Shown: positions 8,901 through 16,293 of the stretch, in pieces
How the letters are laid out: the number at the start of each line of letters is the position of its first letter
Numbering within the stretch: position 1 is the first letter of the stretch
Assembly: GCA_964456445.1 (NCBI GenBank)
Contig: CAYWBI010000063.1
Location: 1-18,993 of the forward strand
Origin: CAYWBI01 sp964456445
GTDB taxonomy: Bacteria; Calditrichota; Calditrichia; Calditrichales; J004
Length of the DNA: 18,993 nucleotides
Direction of reading: 5' to 3'
Program-made: the position numbers and the translations under genes
Notes under the pieces: generated by a model
Told to the model about the DNA's origin: nothing
Database searches by the model: none
Seen by the model: only the letters and a program-made list of their open reading frames with translations

Positions 8901-11900
8901 GGCAAATCCCGGCAGACCGGTTGTAGTATTTTGATAGACAGCCCCGCTATCGACAAGCGCCTGTGAAGCGCTAAACCACATCCCCCGCTTGCTGAAACCA
9001 TGCACCTTGGCCCCATTGATTGTCACATCGGATGAATCGCTGACCAAACCGTCCATACCATCCGCAAGCTCAATATCATTAAGGACGCCTGTTGATTTTT
9101 GGCTATGAATACCGGTATCAAAATTTTCAAGATTTATCTTTTCTACACTTATATTATCGATAGCCTGTAATCTAAGAGCTGTCATCCCCGGGATTTGTTG
9201 TGGGTTGGCGAGGACAAAGTTCTTTAATTTAAAAGAAGCCGCACCCCGCACATCAATCAGGGCGTTCACAAACCCGGCCGTTCCCGGTACGGATAAATTT
9301 ACCGGAGCAGAAGTAGCCGATTCCAGTATAAGATCATGATCGATATCGAGAAACTCAGAATAGCTGCCTGGCCCAACCAGTAATTTATCGCCGGCAAAAC
9401 TACGGGCGATGGCCTCATTGATACTGCGTAGGGGCAAAGCACTGCTACCATCACCATTGGCCGCGGCCAGGGCGTCCACATACCAGGTGCGCGACGTTCG
9501 ATCGCCGTTTATTAATATCTGTGTTTGAATGTTTCCCTTGTCATTATTGCTTAGGAATATATCCAGATCCCCATCGCCATCCAGGTCTATCAGTTGAACG
9601 TTTTGGGGCACAAATTGGGTAACAATCATCTGCTGGTTCAACAAGTTGCCCTGATCGCTAAAAAGTATCTCAATATGTCCGTCATCAAGCGCCAGTAGCA
9701 GATCATTAAACCCATCCGAGTTGAGATCGGCTACTTTCATATCATTTACACCTGCTGTGAGGGTCAGCGCATATTGTTCGACAAGGGCCTTTCCGGCATC
9801 GATGTTAAAAACCTTCAGAAGCGGTTCCGCAGCGCTGTTCAGACCGGTAACAATCACTTCCCTTTGATTGCCAAAAGCCGCATCACGCCAAACATCTGCA
9901 TTTGCCATTAGCCGCGGTGTGCTTATATCTTTAAAGACTTCATAGTGTGTAGTAAATGCACCCAGATTGTTTGGTAACATGCCGAGATCATTTATGGCGG
10001 CCCCTTGCAGTACGGTTATATCAGGCTGCCCATCCAAATCGATATCCATAAAACTTAGGGCCGCACCCGGGCCATTTAACAAAGTCGGATTTTGAAAGGT
10101 CAGATGGAAAACCCCATCCCGGAAGGCGCCCTGATAATGGCTTATTTCACGAAAATCAAATTGATCGCGCAATAAGGCAAAATCGAGCTGGCCATCCATA
10201 TCAAAGTCAGCTATAAGCGCGTCTTTTAATATTGAACCCGTGGTCAGGGTGGTATCCATGATCGGTGAAAAAGTGGCGTCCGCACCATAACTGTAAGCGC
10301 GGATATCCGTATCGTTTAAAAGCACAATCTCATTGCGTCCGTCACGGTCAAGATCGGCAAGTTTCATTTGTTTAAAATTTGCATCAAGCGTTTGAGAAGC
10401 CTCTAACTGATACCCGCCATTACCATCGGGGTTGAGAACTTCCAACAGGGTTGATGACAAGCGGATCATTTGCGGGGAAGCGGTGCCCGTCCAATTGTTA
10501 AAGGCTATCCGGTGCTGACCGGGTACTGTTTTAACCCCCTGTGCGGTAAACTGTCCACGACCATGAAAAGCGCCGATACGAAAGTTCCAGCTGTATCCAT
10601 TGATCGACGTTTTATCGGAATGGAGGATTTCACCGCTTAAAACCACCCGTACTTTTTCGCCCGCAACAAAGGCGGATAGAGGTTTTATCCACAATGCGCG
10701 GTCCAGGGGGTCATAATTTAGCTGAACACTGTGGCTGCCACTTGACCCGCCATAGAGCTGAAGCGCAGAACTCTGCATACTGCCGGCATCCATTTCTTGT
10801 GAAAAAACCACTTTTATCAATGGAAGCAGACCCACATCCGTTTGATTTGGCAAGGGATAAACATTAAAACCCGAATCCGAAACAGAGACATTTTTCCCTA
10901 TGGCATAGGTCGTAAAAGGGGCGGATACAATATCACTATGTAAACGCGTTGCCGTTGCATTGCTGATGGTTGTTTGTTCCTGCCATTTTCCGCTATTGTC
11001 CGCATATATTTTCAGGCTGGTGGGGGCCGGGTTGCCAAGTAATACAAGTTCGGCGTCGTCCAGATTTAGGTACAGGCGCACCCCCGCGCCGTTGTTTTGC
11101 AGGTTGCCCCACTTGAATGTATATGTTTTTGGTAAAGCTGTCACAGCGCTGCCAATGGTAATATTAGTATCAGGAAAAGTGGTTGCCACAAAGGTACTGT
11201 CCCCCACAGGATTTATCCCTGGCAAATCGAAATCAAGCCGGCCATCTGCGAACCACAAGTATGGTTGATGGTGAAATAATTTTTGGCTTACGGCTGCAGG
11301 CCGGGTTTCGAAGCCGGTCCAGGTTGTATTGATATTGGGTATGCTTAGGGTACCGATGATGGATGTTTGATCGGTTGTCCCCCAATAATTATTGTTTAAG
11401 TCCAGGCCCGGTATGGTACTGACGGAATAAATATTATTTAGCAAATTCCCGGCGCGGTTATGAAAAAAGTTGTTTTTTAAACTGCTTGTCACACCAACAT
11501 TAAAGGTTGTCAATCCGTTCACATAAATTGCACCGCCATTCTGATCCGCATGATTTTGGGTAAAATTATTGTTCCATATATTTACCGCGGCTTCAACCTG
11601 GTTTATTACAACCGCGCCACCGTTTTGCCCGGCCAGGTTGGCTACAATTATATTTTTTTTAAGAATAACCGTTGATGTGGACTGTAAATAAACCGCTCCA
11701 CCATCAATGGATGCGTCATTCTCGGCACAAATATTTGCATCCAGCACCAGGCTTGTGGCCGCGCCCTCATAGTACAGCGCGCCGCCATTTTGAGCGGCAG
11801 AATTAAAATAAAGTGTGTTATTGACCAGGCTGTTTGATAAGGACTGATCGGTCTGATTACTGAATATCGCAAGGGCTGCGCCACTGTCCGCTTTATTATT

Positions 11901-12620
11901 GTAGAAATCATTCTTGGTCAGGGTAAGACCATAAGCTTTTTTGAAAAGGGCCGCACCACCGCTGCCGCCGCTTGCCAGATTATTATAAAATTTGTTTTCA
12001 TCAAGTTCGAGTGACCCGTTTTGGCTGTAAAGACCGGCGCCGGCGATGGCCGTATTGTTATATATCCGGTTTTTGCGCAAAACAGGCTTTAACCCTTTCG
12101 GGCCGTTACGGATAACAATCCCTGCTCCGGGAACATCGCTTGTATTGGACCGGATCTGACAACCCTCCAACAGCAATTCGCCATCGGTTATTTGCAAACC
12201 GGGCCCCTTGATATCCGGGTTGTGGGTAAGCACAAGATATTTTATTTGCATGGCAAGGCCGGTCGACGCCGTTCCCGGTACATAGTCGATGGTTGGCCCA
12301 AACGAAGGGGCAACAATTCGCGCGGTGTCCGCCGGATTTGCGGCCATCAGGATAAACGCATCTTTATTGCCGATAACTACGTTTTCCGGATAGTCCCCCC
12401 CTTTTAGCAACACTGTATCACCACCAACAACCTGTGTCATCGTAAAATTGATGGTTTGATAGGGAGCTGCTTCCGTACCGGTACCATTATTATCATCGCC
12501 GTTTGGTGAAACCCATACCGTGTTTCCCGGTAGGGCAAACAGGCTTGAAAGTATAATTCCATTTAAAAACAACATACGTCCGAGTAAAAGAAGGGATAGC
12601 GTTCTTTTGCCCTTGATCAT
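6000..12620 (-). CDS. Giant multidomain secreted protein with T9SS C-terminal sorting domain
   Basis: This 2206-residue surface protein has the following modules in order: signal peptide (about 1-32, ending SSLFA); a right-handed parallel beta-helix (about 33-410) opening with VWVSPNGDD and rich in GG(A)-x-N turns; an Ig-like Big_5 module (about 585-690, with VVFSQEMD); five FG-GAP/VCBS-type motifs (about 750-1020) with calcium-style loops DLDRDG, DFDMDG, DIDLDG, DLNSDG and DLDGDG; a second beta-helix (about 1043-1390) opening with TWYVDALAA; a fibronectin III-like module (about 1460-1560); GWNMIGNPW and GRGYWLYS blocks (about 1780-1945); and a C-terminal FlgD-like/T9SS type A domain (about 2115-2206) with NYPNPFNP and GVYFYRF. 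The ATG at 12618-12620 is chosen because GAGGTG lies just upstream; the longer frame would begin at a GTG (12657-12659) with no ribosome site and would delay the signal peptide. It is probably an adhesin or polysaccharide-binding protein; no catalytic residues were recognised. It is the first gene of an apparent operon, 95 bases before the FecR/Ig gene. Confidence 0.9.
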   Translation of the reverse strand: MIKGKRTLSLLLLGRMLFLNGIILSSLFALPGNTVWVSPNGDDNNGTGTEAAPYQTINFTMTQVVGGDTVLLKGGDYPENVVIGNKDAFILMAANPADTARIVAPSFGPTIDYVPGTASTGLAMQIKYLVLTHNPDIKGPGLQITDGELLLEGCQIRSNTSDVPGAGIVIRNGPKGLKPVLRKNRIYNNTAIAGAGLYSQNGSLELDENKFYNNLASGGSGGAALFKKAYGLTLTKNDFYNNKADSGAALAIFSNQTDQSLSNSLVNNTLYFNSAAQNGGALYYEGAATSLVLDANICAENDASIDGGAVYLQSTSTVILKKNIIVANLAGQNGGAVVINQVEAAVNIWNNNFTQNHADQNGGAIYVNGLTTFNVGVTSSLKNNFFHNRAGNLLNNIYSVSTIPGLDLNNNYWGTTDQTSIIGTLSIPNINTTWTGFETRPAAVSQKLFHHQPYLWFADGRLDFDLPGINPVGDSTFVATTFPDTNITIGSAVTALPKTYTFKWGNLQNNGAGVRLYLNLDDAELVLLGNPAPTSLKIYADNSGKWQEQTTISNATATRLHSDIVSAPFTTYAIGKNVSVSDSGFNVYPLPNQTDVGLLPLIKVVFSQEMDAGSMQSSALQLYGGSSGSHSVQLNYDPLDRALWIKPLSAFVAGEKVRVVLSGEILHSDKTSINGYSWNFRIGAFHGRGQFTAQGVKTVPGQHRIAFNNWTGTASPQMIRLSSTLLEVLNPDGNGGYQLEASQTLDANFKQMKLADLDRDGRNEIVLLNDTDIRAYSYGADATFSPIMDTTLTTGSILKDALIADFDMDGQLDFALLRDQFDFREISHYQGAFRDGVFHLTFQNPTLLNGPGAALSFMDIDLDGQPDITVLQGAAINDLGMLPNNLGAFTTHYEVFKDISTPRLMANADVWRDAAFGNQREVIVTGLNSAAEPLLKVFNIDAGKALVEQYALTLTAGVNDMKVADLNSDGFNDLLLALDDGHIEILFSDQGNLLNQQMIVTQFVPQNVQLIDLDGDGDLDIFLSNNDKGNIQTQILINGDRTSRTWYVDALAAANGDGSSALPLRSINEAIARSFAGDKLLVGPGSYSEFLDIDHDLILESATSAPVNLSVPGTAGFVNALIDVRGAASFKLKNFVLANPQQIPGMTALRLQAIDNISVEKINLENFDTGIHSQKSTGVLNDIELADGMDGLVSDSSDVTINGAKVHGFSKRGMWFSASQALVDSGAVYQNTTTGLPGFAGIVVDEQSVITLQNQKITNNGNANIYLNDATLNVRLSKIANALRLNTLGGNGIVSRSNGSLDIINSLFVYNPKSAVDSEDGKLQITNSVLAFNDTLSENSGGGVRLINGKDCTIKNSVFLGNARAIDAGNSSLTVRYNDFYQNKNSIQGVTPGVGNLDQSPLFVYSNSPFGVDRTPDDFPAFKLAAGSPLLDSGSPLIKNGESDSRSDIGIFGNLSYPYGITSVPEVQMAVADTALQLSWQLPGTEENSMLAGVALFRSSDIDFKPDTVNRLEILSGTPLGYLDNGVDFGINYYYKLAFIDSNGASMAYSAGTIGRPDTYQLIAQRDSLKVQLRVGDSLAYTIPLRNDSSFPFRAILKTGKPDWLQTRQAVVDVTPGQTVPFTLLFSAMDLQNDSLYSARVLFSAAENRTLEVPLDLQMLVSGHDQLLPDTKIGSFLPDSLQQTAFSVAFSADDTSRSTFGSSLGQIRYVYNLTDLKGNILQSGNTDTRELNFYNLANGSYIFNVAAIDTAGNGALGVNSAKRQLTVNLQPLRLSRNVWQLVTVPRVMAQSEVKPDVKEIRALKRWIQGGYFDINIDSLTPGAAYWVYASKVVNIDLQDYAVASADSVYRVPLNAGWNMIGNPWSWDIAWQRLNLSRVNTPQVVYGYEQAVNGQLISGDKTFYSSTKSAIGYDVEEGNRMRQGRGYWLYSKEKAILFMDPLPMQPETGNADVKTSVFAGVPGMDKIVHLTLRNGPYVDKNNYFGVCDKPESYPYFFRNTLEPPQVFDLPRLYAIKEGRKITANLRAMMGADSVYSWDILVENPLSDQESPMLSWEPPAADNEVFYFLYHLESGNWFNMAQVDSFRIQNKSSRNHFKLFATPDVDFRPTILPVKFSLGQNYPNPFNPETRIELSVPFFADGVKATLDVYDVLGRKIKNLINKPLKSGEIKVRWDGRNTLGQKVASGVYFYRFHAGKFTTSKKMVLLR

Positions 12621-12968
12621 ATCACACCTCAATATAAAAAATTGAATTAAAATATCCACTTAAAAAGGGGCAACCATCAATGACAATAATCACAAATGGT
12701 AAAATAGCACAACACATATCAACGACTATAGAAAACAGCGTGTACTCCGACACCTGCATATTGCAGATAAAACGCAATTTTTAAGAATTTATTTCAACAG
12801 CAGCAATAAGTTTGAAACGGTTTTTGGGAAAGATCGGTCAAAGCACTTGCCCCGAACCGGGCAAAATTAGGTATTTCAGGAGGATAAGCGTTTGTTCCGG
12901 GGAATAACCCAAGTACAAAACCGGATCAATGCATCTGAAACAGATTTTTAAAAATTGGCCGGAACAAC
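12621..12968. other. Intergenic region upstream of the giant surface-protein operon
   Basis: About 350 bases are without a convincing gene. They should hold the promoter of the giant operon and the 3' end of the transglycosylase transcript, but no clear -35/-10 pair or Bacteroidota-type TTTG/TAnnTTTG promoter could be picked out. Two small symmetric sequences are visible: CTGCA-TAT-TGCAG at 12754-12766, and a six-base stem TTGCCC/GGGCAA with a six-base loop at 12847-12864. Neither is followed by a T-run on either strand, so neither is called as a terminator. Confidence 0.5.
12625..12630 (-). promoter_or_regulatory. Ribosome binding site that fixes the giant gene's start
   Basis: On the minus strand the bases read GAGGTG, four bases before ATG 12618-12620. 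It supports starting the giant secreted protein at this ATG, directly before MIKGKRTLSLLLLG, rather than at the in-frame GTG 39 bases upstream. Confidence 0.7.
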
Positions 12969-13715
12969 TCAGAAAACCTTTTGGAAAAACAAATAATTTT
13001 CCCAGATATTATCGACATAGCCGATGGTTTCCCTATAGCCATAGAAATAACCATAGCGAGGTTTACCATCGGGCCACACCTGCAAATGAAGTTGCCAGTC
13101 AGATTTCTTTAACATAGATAAATATGGTTTGACATTTCCCCATCGATTGGCCGACAATTTATAAAAGGAAGCGATTTTTTGCGCGTCAAAAACCCGGCCC
13201 ACGCCGGCATTATAACTGGCAAGCGCTAGACGGGTCCTTTCGGGTCGCCTGGCGTCTGGGAACAGATTGTACTGTTTCTTAAGATGGTAAATGCCCGCCG
13301 TTATATTTTCCCTGGGACTACGCATAATATACTGAATATCAAGCTCCCGGCTTATTTCCTTGGCGGTGTATGGCATCAACTGCATCAACCCTCGGGCCCC
13401 CACCCGGCTTTTGGCCTTTTCACGAAAACCGGATTCCTGTACAATTTGCGCGGCGATCAAGCGCCAGTCAAAACCATAGCGCTTGGCATATTTTTTTATG
13501 ACCGGCCGGTATTTTTTCAGCGCCCGTCCCATGCGCCCTTTGAAAAGCTTTTCTTTGAGTAGCGACAATTCCTGTTTTTGACGTAATTTTTTCTGGATAT
13601 GGATTAGAAGCGTGTCGTTCTCATCAACAGACTTACTGGCTACACGTTCCGAGTTTTCACAGCCCGCGACGACGAAAAATAAAATAAGTAGAATGGGGAT
13701 AAAATGCTTTGCCAT
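12969..13715 (-). CDS. Lytic transglycosylase lipoprotein (SLT domain)
   Basis: The 248-residue protein is predicted to cut the MurNAc-GlcNAc bond of peptidoglycan, forming 1,6-anhydro ends, from an outer-membrane-anchored position. The N-terminus has a lipoprotein signal with lipobox VVAGC (C19). A basic helical segment (about 36-75) precedes a Slt-type lysozyme-like domain. Catalytic E94 sits in QESGF; GARGLMQLMP (106-115) and ALASYNAGVG (164-173) are the other family hallmarks. The domain order resembles the C-terminal catalytic half of MltF-type enzymes, without the substrate-binding-protein half. The ATG (13713-13715) shares one base with the stop of the upstream DUF350 gene (TAATG), a coupling arrangement. 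The exact subfamily is uncertain. Confidence 0.92.
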   Translation of the reverse strand: MAKHFIPILLILFFVVAGCENSERVASKSVDENDTLLIHIQKKLRQKQELSLLKEKLFKGRMGRALKKYRPVIKKYAKRYGFDWRLIAAQIVQESGFREKAKSRVGARGLMQLMPYTAKEISRELDIQYIMRSPRENITAGIYHLKKQYNLFPDARRPERTRLALASYNAGVGRVFDAQKIASFYKLSANRWGNVKPYLSMLKKSDWQLHLQVWPDGKPRYGYFYGYRETIGYVDNIWENYLFFQKVF

Positions 13716-13951
13716 TAATTTAAACTCATTCCGATAATTAAACCCACGATAAGACCAATCATTATAAAAATGCCCGCCACGACCACGCCTACGGCCAGGT
13801 TGCCCTTCTCCAACTCGTTCGGTATATCAAAATGCGTGGTCTTGTTAAATAGCTTGTACGTGCCCACCGATGAGAGAATACCAATAAATACGCCCAGGAT
13901 GGCATATATAAAATTACGGATCATAATTGCATCAAACCAATCTATCTGCAT
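13715..13951 (-). CDS. Small DUF350-family inner-membrane protein
   Basis: The 78-residue protein has two predicted transmembrane helices (about 12-32 and 51-75) joined by a short polar loop. The loop and second helix read NELEKGNLAVGVVVAGIFI; the E-x-x-x-GN-x-AV-x-x-x-x-AG pattern is the recognisable core of DUF350 proteins, which usually carry two such units in about 130 residues. This one has a single unit, so it is short for the family. The start is supported by GAGGG about eight bases upstream. Molecular function is unknown. It is translationally coupled to the lytic transglycosylase downstream, which suggests an envelope role. Confidence 0.75.
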   Translation of the reverse strand: MQIDWFDAIMIRNFIYAILGVFIGILSSVGTYKLFNKTTHFDIPNELEKGNLAVGVVVAGIFIMIGLIVGLIIGMSLN

Positions 13952-14202
13952 TTCATACCCTCGCTTTTTATTAGCGCTGTTTGTGGAATTAGAAACAGAA
14001 GTTTAAGCTTTTTTCAAGAACGTGTCAATATTTGGCGGTTCACTATTCAACATTAGAGACCGGAAGTACTGCGAATCGGGGAACAAGTGCTGGCGGTTTC
14101 GCCCGCGGCCAACATGTTCTTTTGAATTCAATCCGTATCCCTGCGAAGCAGAACCCGAGGGTATGTGATGGAGCATCCAAAAAGGGAGTGATTGCCCACA
14201 AT
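13952..14202. other. Gene-free stretch upstream of the DUF350 gene
   Basis: No supportable gene lies here. The first part must include the promoter of the DUF350/transglycosylase pair, but no clear motif was found. From about 14040 the composition changes to hairpin-rich sequence, including CTGC-GAA-GCAG around 14141-14151, in the style of the tandem element that follows. It may be a diverged edge of that element. Confidence 0.4.
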
Positions 14203-14504
14203 CCAAAACCAACATCGAATAACGATTGAAGATTTCTGATCTGCCATGATTGCGTCCTTCCAAAATCAAAAATCGGTGTTCCTTGTTCGTATATCAAGGA
14301 CTTGTGAACTGGCACGATTCTACTGTCCCCCAACGAGGAAAAACAACAAAGCGAAGGGCAACGCCCTGGCAAAGATATGACAATAATAAAGAACCCTGAA
14401 AGGGTTTGATAATTTGTTCCGTAGATGATTTATTTTGGGCTAAAGCCCATGATCTCATTTTGGTGTCTTGTCTACCCGCTAAAGCGGATGGCAATTGAGC
14501 ACAC
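14203..14504. repeat. Hairpin-rich repeat element, copy A
   Basis: This is the first of two near-full tandem copies. It contains four compact stem-loops in order: AGGGC-AAC-GCCCT (14355-14367), AACCCT-GAA-AGGGTT (14392-14406), TGGGCT-AA-AGCCCA (14436-14449) and CCGCT-AA-AGCGG (14476-14487). Loops are two or three bases. Several short open frames cross it, but they are forced by the repeat and look non-coding. Copy boundaries are approximate. Confidence 0.8.
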
Positions 14505-14833
14505 CCCAAAACCAACACCAACATCGATCAACGATTGAAGATTTCTGATCTGCCAGGACCGCGCCGTTCTAAAATCACAAATCGGCGTTCCTTGTTCGTA
14601 TATCAAGGACTTGTGAACTGGCACGATTTCACTTTTCCCCAACCGGGAAAAATAACAAAGCGAAGGGCAACGCCCTGGCAAAGATATGACAATAATAAAG
14701 AACCCTGAAAGGGTTTTATAAATTGTTCCGCAGATGATTTGTTTTGGGCTAAAGCCCATGATATCATTGTGGTATTTTATCCACCCGCTAAAGTGGATGG
14801 CAACTGAGCTTTTAAGACTTTGTAACTAATAAT
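14505..14833. repeat. Hairpin-rich repeat element, copy B
   Basis: This copy is aligned to copy A with an offset of 309 bases at the shared AACATCGA start. The first three stems of copy A are retained exactly. The fourth reads CCGCT-AA-AGTGG, a single change that still pairs by G-U wobble if the plus strand is the RNA, while an alternative stem ATCCAC/GTGGAT also becomes available. An extra stem TTTTCCC/GGGAAAA forms near 14632-14650 that copy A lacks. No gene is supported here. Confidence 0.8.
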
Positions 14834-14880
14834 CCCAATACCAACATCGATCAACGATTCAAGATTTTCGATCTACCATG
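14834..14880. repeat. Hairpin-rich repeat element, 5' fragment (copy C)
   Basis: A third, truncated copy: CCAACATCGATCAACGATT followed by AAGATTTTCGATCTACC matches the beginning of copies A and B with a few changes, offset 323 bases from copy B. Similarity then stops, so the series ends here, next to the 3' end of the DUF2851 gene. Confidence 0.7.
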
Positions 14881-14949
14881 ATTGTGAACCATAAACAAAA
14901 TCAATGTTATTGTTTAACTTTTAGTATGTTGCTGAGCGACATGGCCAGG

Positions 14950-16245
14950 TTAACCGGCGTTTTTGAGCCGCTTCTGACTGGACAGCATCAAAGGACATTG
15001 CAAACACGCTCCCCGGTAGCAATAGGTTTTTTCTATGGCAAGCGCGCCCTGGCCCAGCGCATGATAGGGATAGGCCCTCAATATGGGCATATACCAGCTA
15101 AAACGTTTTTTCAGACGTCCGTATAGGACACTGGACGGCCAGTGCTGATAAATATCCCGAAGATAAGATTCAAACCCACGGCTGTTCGAGCGCTGTGAAC
15201 GGGCAATGGACAAAGGCAGAATCAGATTAAGAACAATCTCATCGATCCGCGCTTTACCCCAGTAAAAACGCCGTTTGATCCCGGCCGGTTTTGATAAGGC
15301 ATAATGTGACGTCCAATATGGCGAAACAGGTATTTGAAAATAGTCCCTGAGATGGGAGAACATAACGCTAAAATTTTGCCGTTCTGATAATAAATTAAAA
15401 ATCTGAACGGTTGGGTCCTTTTCGAGAAGGGCCGCCAACCCGGCCATACGAAAATGTGGATGATTGCCCGGCCGGCAGCCCCCCATCTTCCAAACCCCGG
15501 ATGATAAAGGGACAAAACGGTTGTAAAAAAAATTTTGATACGCCAGCTGAAGCAAACGGGTATAATTGTCGGGATATGGATTATCGAAAAAGCCCGACAG
15601 ACCGGCCAGCAAGGCCAACCAGGCAAAAGCCGTAAGCGTCTGCGGAAGAGGATTTTTATACAAAGCGGCAGCCAAAAGCTCAAAAGCCTGCGTATTATGC
15701 GGATAACCCGCAATATGGAATAACGTGCCAACAAAGACCTGTTTAAGAGGATAGCGGCGCAGGGCCGCTGCAAAATTGCGTACTTTTTGCGCAAGACGGC
15801 TTTGCGCCTGCTCCCACAAAATATCAAGACCCTCCCGCTGGGGCAGAGCGGGCAAGGGACAATACAAGGTGGCAAGTGCAAGGGGGCCTTGAGCAGGTGG
15901 TAAACGAAAAGTTGGAATTGCCGTTTCGCGCTGAACATGCCAAACATCCTGATGATTGGCGCTGGCGGATCGGACGATATGCAGCAGAATATCGCTAAAG
16001 GCCGGATCAAGATGGTGATGATGGGCATACCAATCGCGACTGTCAAGATGCATTTCAACAGAACCCTGATAAACAATACCATCCAGTTCGAAACGACTGT
16101 TTACAAAGTCAGGACCCTGCTGTCGGTTTAATATCCCCGGATTGATAATACGCAGATGGTGCGGTCCATCGTTTAGTATTTCGCTACTATGGGCATGGCT
16201 TAACCAATCCTGATATAAATTTTCTTCTTGAAATACAACAGACAT
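14950..16245 (-). CDS. DUF2851 family protein of unknown function
   Basis: The N-terminal region carries the family's clear signature: INPGILNRQQGPDFVNSRF, then YQGSVEMHLDSRDWYAHHHH-LDPAFSDILLHIV. DUF2851 proteins occur mainly in Bacteroidota and relatives and have no established function; the HL-x-SxDWxxHxHxxD block looks like a metal or nuclease-type site, but that is inference. The C-terminus ends in a CYRGACLQC cluster (C-x4-C-x2-C), a possible metal or Fe-S ligand set. The ATG at 16243-16245 is chosen (431 residues); the frame can extend five codons to a TTG at 16258-16260, inside the inverted repeat. Neither start has a Shine-Dalgarno site. It is divergent from the XRE regulator, with 48 bases between start codons, so probably controlled by it. 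Confidence 0.88.
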   Translation of the reverse strand: MSVVFQEENLYQDWLSHAHSSEILNDGPHHLRIINPGILNRQQGPDFVNSRFELDGIVYQGSVEMHLDSRDWYAHHHHLDPAFSDILLHIVRSASANHQDVWHVQRETAIPTFRLPPAQGPLALATLYCPLPALPQREGLDILWEQAQSRLAQKVRNFAAALRRYPLKQVFVGTLFHIAGYPHNTQAFELLAAALYKNPLPQTLTAFAWLALLAGLSGFFDNPYPDNYTRLLQLAYQNFFYNRFVPLSSGVWKMGGCRPGNHPHFRMAGLAALLEKDPTVQIFNLLSERQNFSVMFSHLRDYFQIPVSPYWTSHYALSKPAGIKRRFYWGKARIDEIVLNLILPLSIARSQRSNSRGFESYLRDIYQHWPSSVLYGRLKKRFSWYMPILRAYPYHALGQGALAIEKTYCYRGACLQCPLMLSSQKRLKNAG

Positions 16246-16246
16246 A

Positions 16247-16293
16247 GGCGTATATTCCAAATATGTTTTTATATCCCGACTGGAATATACGCC
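16247..16293. promoter_or_regulatory. Perfect 13-bp inverted repeat, putative shared operator of divergent genes
   Basis: The arms GGCGTATATTCCA (16247-16259) and TGGAATATACGCC (16281-16293) are exact reverse complements separated by 21 bases, with about 34 bases between arm centres (roughly three helical turns). The right arm abuts the regulator's ATG at 16294; the left arm ends one base from the DUF2851 ATG at 16245. The AT-rich spacer offers possible -10 elements on both strands (TTATAT on plus, TATAAA on minus). The likely reading is an operator bound by the adjacent XRE regulator controlling both directions. A purely structural cruciform is the alternative. Confidence 0.75.

Noticed and set aside
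12621..12659. A 13-codon longer N-terminus for the giant protein, starting at GTG 12657-12659
   Set aside because: It has no ribosome site and would place 13 extra residues before the signal peptide; the internal ATG at 12618-12620 has GAGGTG at the right distance.
12847..12864. Six-base hairpin as an intrinsic terminator
   Set aside because: It is short and is not followed by a run of T on either strand.
14003..14759. Several minus-strand open frames of 76-109 codons across the hairpin repeats, two of them sharing a PGRCPSLC peptide
   Set aside because: The shared peptide is simply the translated repeat; there is no ribosome site and no domain, and the frames end wherever the repeat copies diverge.
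14203..14880. A CRISPR array
   Set aside because: The unit is over 300 bases, copies are nearly contiguous, there are no 25-40-base repeats with unique spacers, and no cas gene is present.
16228..16293. A 22-codon N-terminal extension of the XRE regulator from TTG 16228
   Set aside because: It would translate through the inverted repeat and overlap the divergent gene; the HTH domain fits well from ATG 16294.
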